Origin: CAYVQE01 sp964633205
GTDB lineage: Bacteria > Myxococcota > B64-G9
Direction of reading: 5' to 3'
Length of the DNA: 8,309 nt
Assembly: GCA_964633205.1 (NCBI GenBank)
Contig: CAZWFN010000211.1
Location: 1-8,309 of the forward strand
Position numbers and translations under genes: made by a program. Under the pieces are notes generated by a model that was not told the DNA's origin, searched no databases, and saw nothing but the letters and a program-made list of their open reading frames with translations. Shown piece after piece: positions 7,760 through 8,309 of this stretch. Within the stretch, counting starts at the first letter, position 1; every line of letters begins with the position of its first letter.

Positions 7760-8309
7760 TCAGCGTTGGACCCCGTCGCGACGCAGATCCACGAAGCGCT
7801 TGACCGTCTCATCAGCGCGGATTTCGACCTCCAAGACCGCCTCGAGCTCGAGCTCGGGGTTGTACAGCTCCACCCGATGGCGCCCGGCGGGCAAGCGCAA
7901 GGGCTCCACCGTGGGCGTGGTCACCCCGGTGTCGCGGCCATCGATGCGGATGCGGGCCCAGGGCGAGGCATTGAGCAGCAGGCTGCCGGCGCCTCCGGCT
8001 CGCTGCCGCGCCTCTGGCGCGGCCCGGACCGTGGACCCGGCTCCCCTGAAACCTGCGGATCCCCTCGATCCCGCGACGGCTCTCGCAGCCCCTGGCCGAC
8101 CTCCGTTCCCGCTCTTCCCGCCGCTCTTCCCGCCGCTTTCCCGCTCGGATTTCCCCTTTTTATCGGCAAGTTCGAGGTCTCCGGCGCCGGCTCCATCCCG
8201 ACCTCCGTCCCCGGGACCCCAGCCGGCTCCACCACGACCTCCGTCCCCGGGTCCCCCGCCGTCTCCGGCTCTACCCAGACCTCCGTCCCCGTGCCTCTCC
8301 CCATCCCCG
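7760..8309 (-). CDS. PEGA-domain protein, C-terminal part (5' end beyond window)
   Basis: The frame is open from the right edge to TGA (7760-7762 on the plus strand), 182 residues visible, with no start in view. The last ~75 residues form a PEGA domain: GSLLLNASPWARIRIDG, GRDTGVTTPT, LRLPAGRHRVELYNP, and a closing VEIRADETVKRFVDL strand. PEGA domains are extracellular or periplasmic beta domains, in myxobacteria often at the C-terminus of Ser/Thr protein kinases or other membrane-anchored proteins; which applies here cannot be seen. Upstream is a low-complexity linker rich in Gly, Asp, Ala and Arg with GDGG words, then a Lys/Ser/Gly stretch (about 8110-8160). Related 12-15-base words in the linker are spaced by multiples of three. 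A second minus-strand frame is also open from 8304 to 7921, so a frameshift in the linker cannot be excluded. Confidence 0.75.
   Translation of the reverse strand, partial: GDGERHGDGGLGRAGDGGGPGDGGRGGAGWGPGDGGRDGAGAGDLELADKKGKSERESGGKSGGKSGNGGRPGAARAVAGSRGSAGFRGAGSTVRAAPEARQRAGGAGSLLLNASPWARIRIDGRDTGVTTPTVEPLRLPAGRHRVELYNPELELEAVLEVEIRADETVKRFVDLRRDGVQR

Overview
The window is GC-rich bacterial DNA, probably from Myxococcota or a related 'deltaproteobacterial' lineage. The evidence is a MYXO-CTERM-type C-terminus (Cys, hydrophobic stretch, Arg cluster), a very Cys-rich lipoprotein built from repeat modules typical of myxobacterial surface proteins, a GspC-type PDZ sequence of the myxobacterial kind, a PEGA-domain protein, and two good matches to sigma-54 (-24/-12) promoters. 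No tRNA, rRNA, transposase or CRISPR array is visible.

Layout from left to right. (1) 1-215: about 3.5 head-to-tail copies of a 62-bp repeat, truncated by the window edge and ending 4 bases before the ribosome binding site of the next gene. (2) 232-3021 (+): an exported, probably lipidated S9 (prolyl oligopeptidase) peptidase with a complete catalytic triad and an extra C-terminal DUF3108-like domain of about 240 residues. (3) 3064-3801 (-), convergent with it: a small exported protein joining a secretin N0-like domain to a GspC-like PDZ domain, with a sigma-54-like promoter upstream. (4) 4145-4570 (+): a short endonuclease/exonuclease/phosphatase-family protein that keeps both ends of the fold but lacks the middle, probably a decayed or internally deleted gene. 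(5) 4676-5275 (+): a secreted Ig-like MYXO-CTERM protein. (6) 5276-5559: an intergenic control region with a GC-rich dyad, an AT-rich patch containing an IHF-like site, and a sigma-54-like promoter. (7) 5560-7704 (+): a 714-residue lipoprotein with an N-terminal dockerin-like pair of calcium loops followed by nested Cys-rich repeats (95 Cys by hand count). (8) 7760-8309 (-), running off the right edge: the C-terminal part of a PEGA-domain protein with a Gly/Asp-rich linker, convergent with gene 7 across a perfect 11-bp hairpin.

Nothing shows that the genes form one operon; each has its own leader and orientation changes. The common theme is the cell envelope: five of six products carry export signals or domains usual in exported or membrane-anchored proteins. 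Two of them, the N0-PDZ protein and the Cys-rich lipoprotein, may share sigma-54 control. The N0-PDZ protein resembles two partner domains of the type II secretion system fused into one periplasmic polypeptide and is the most unusual gene here.
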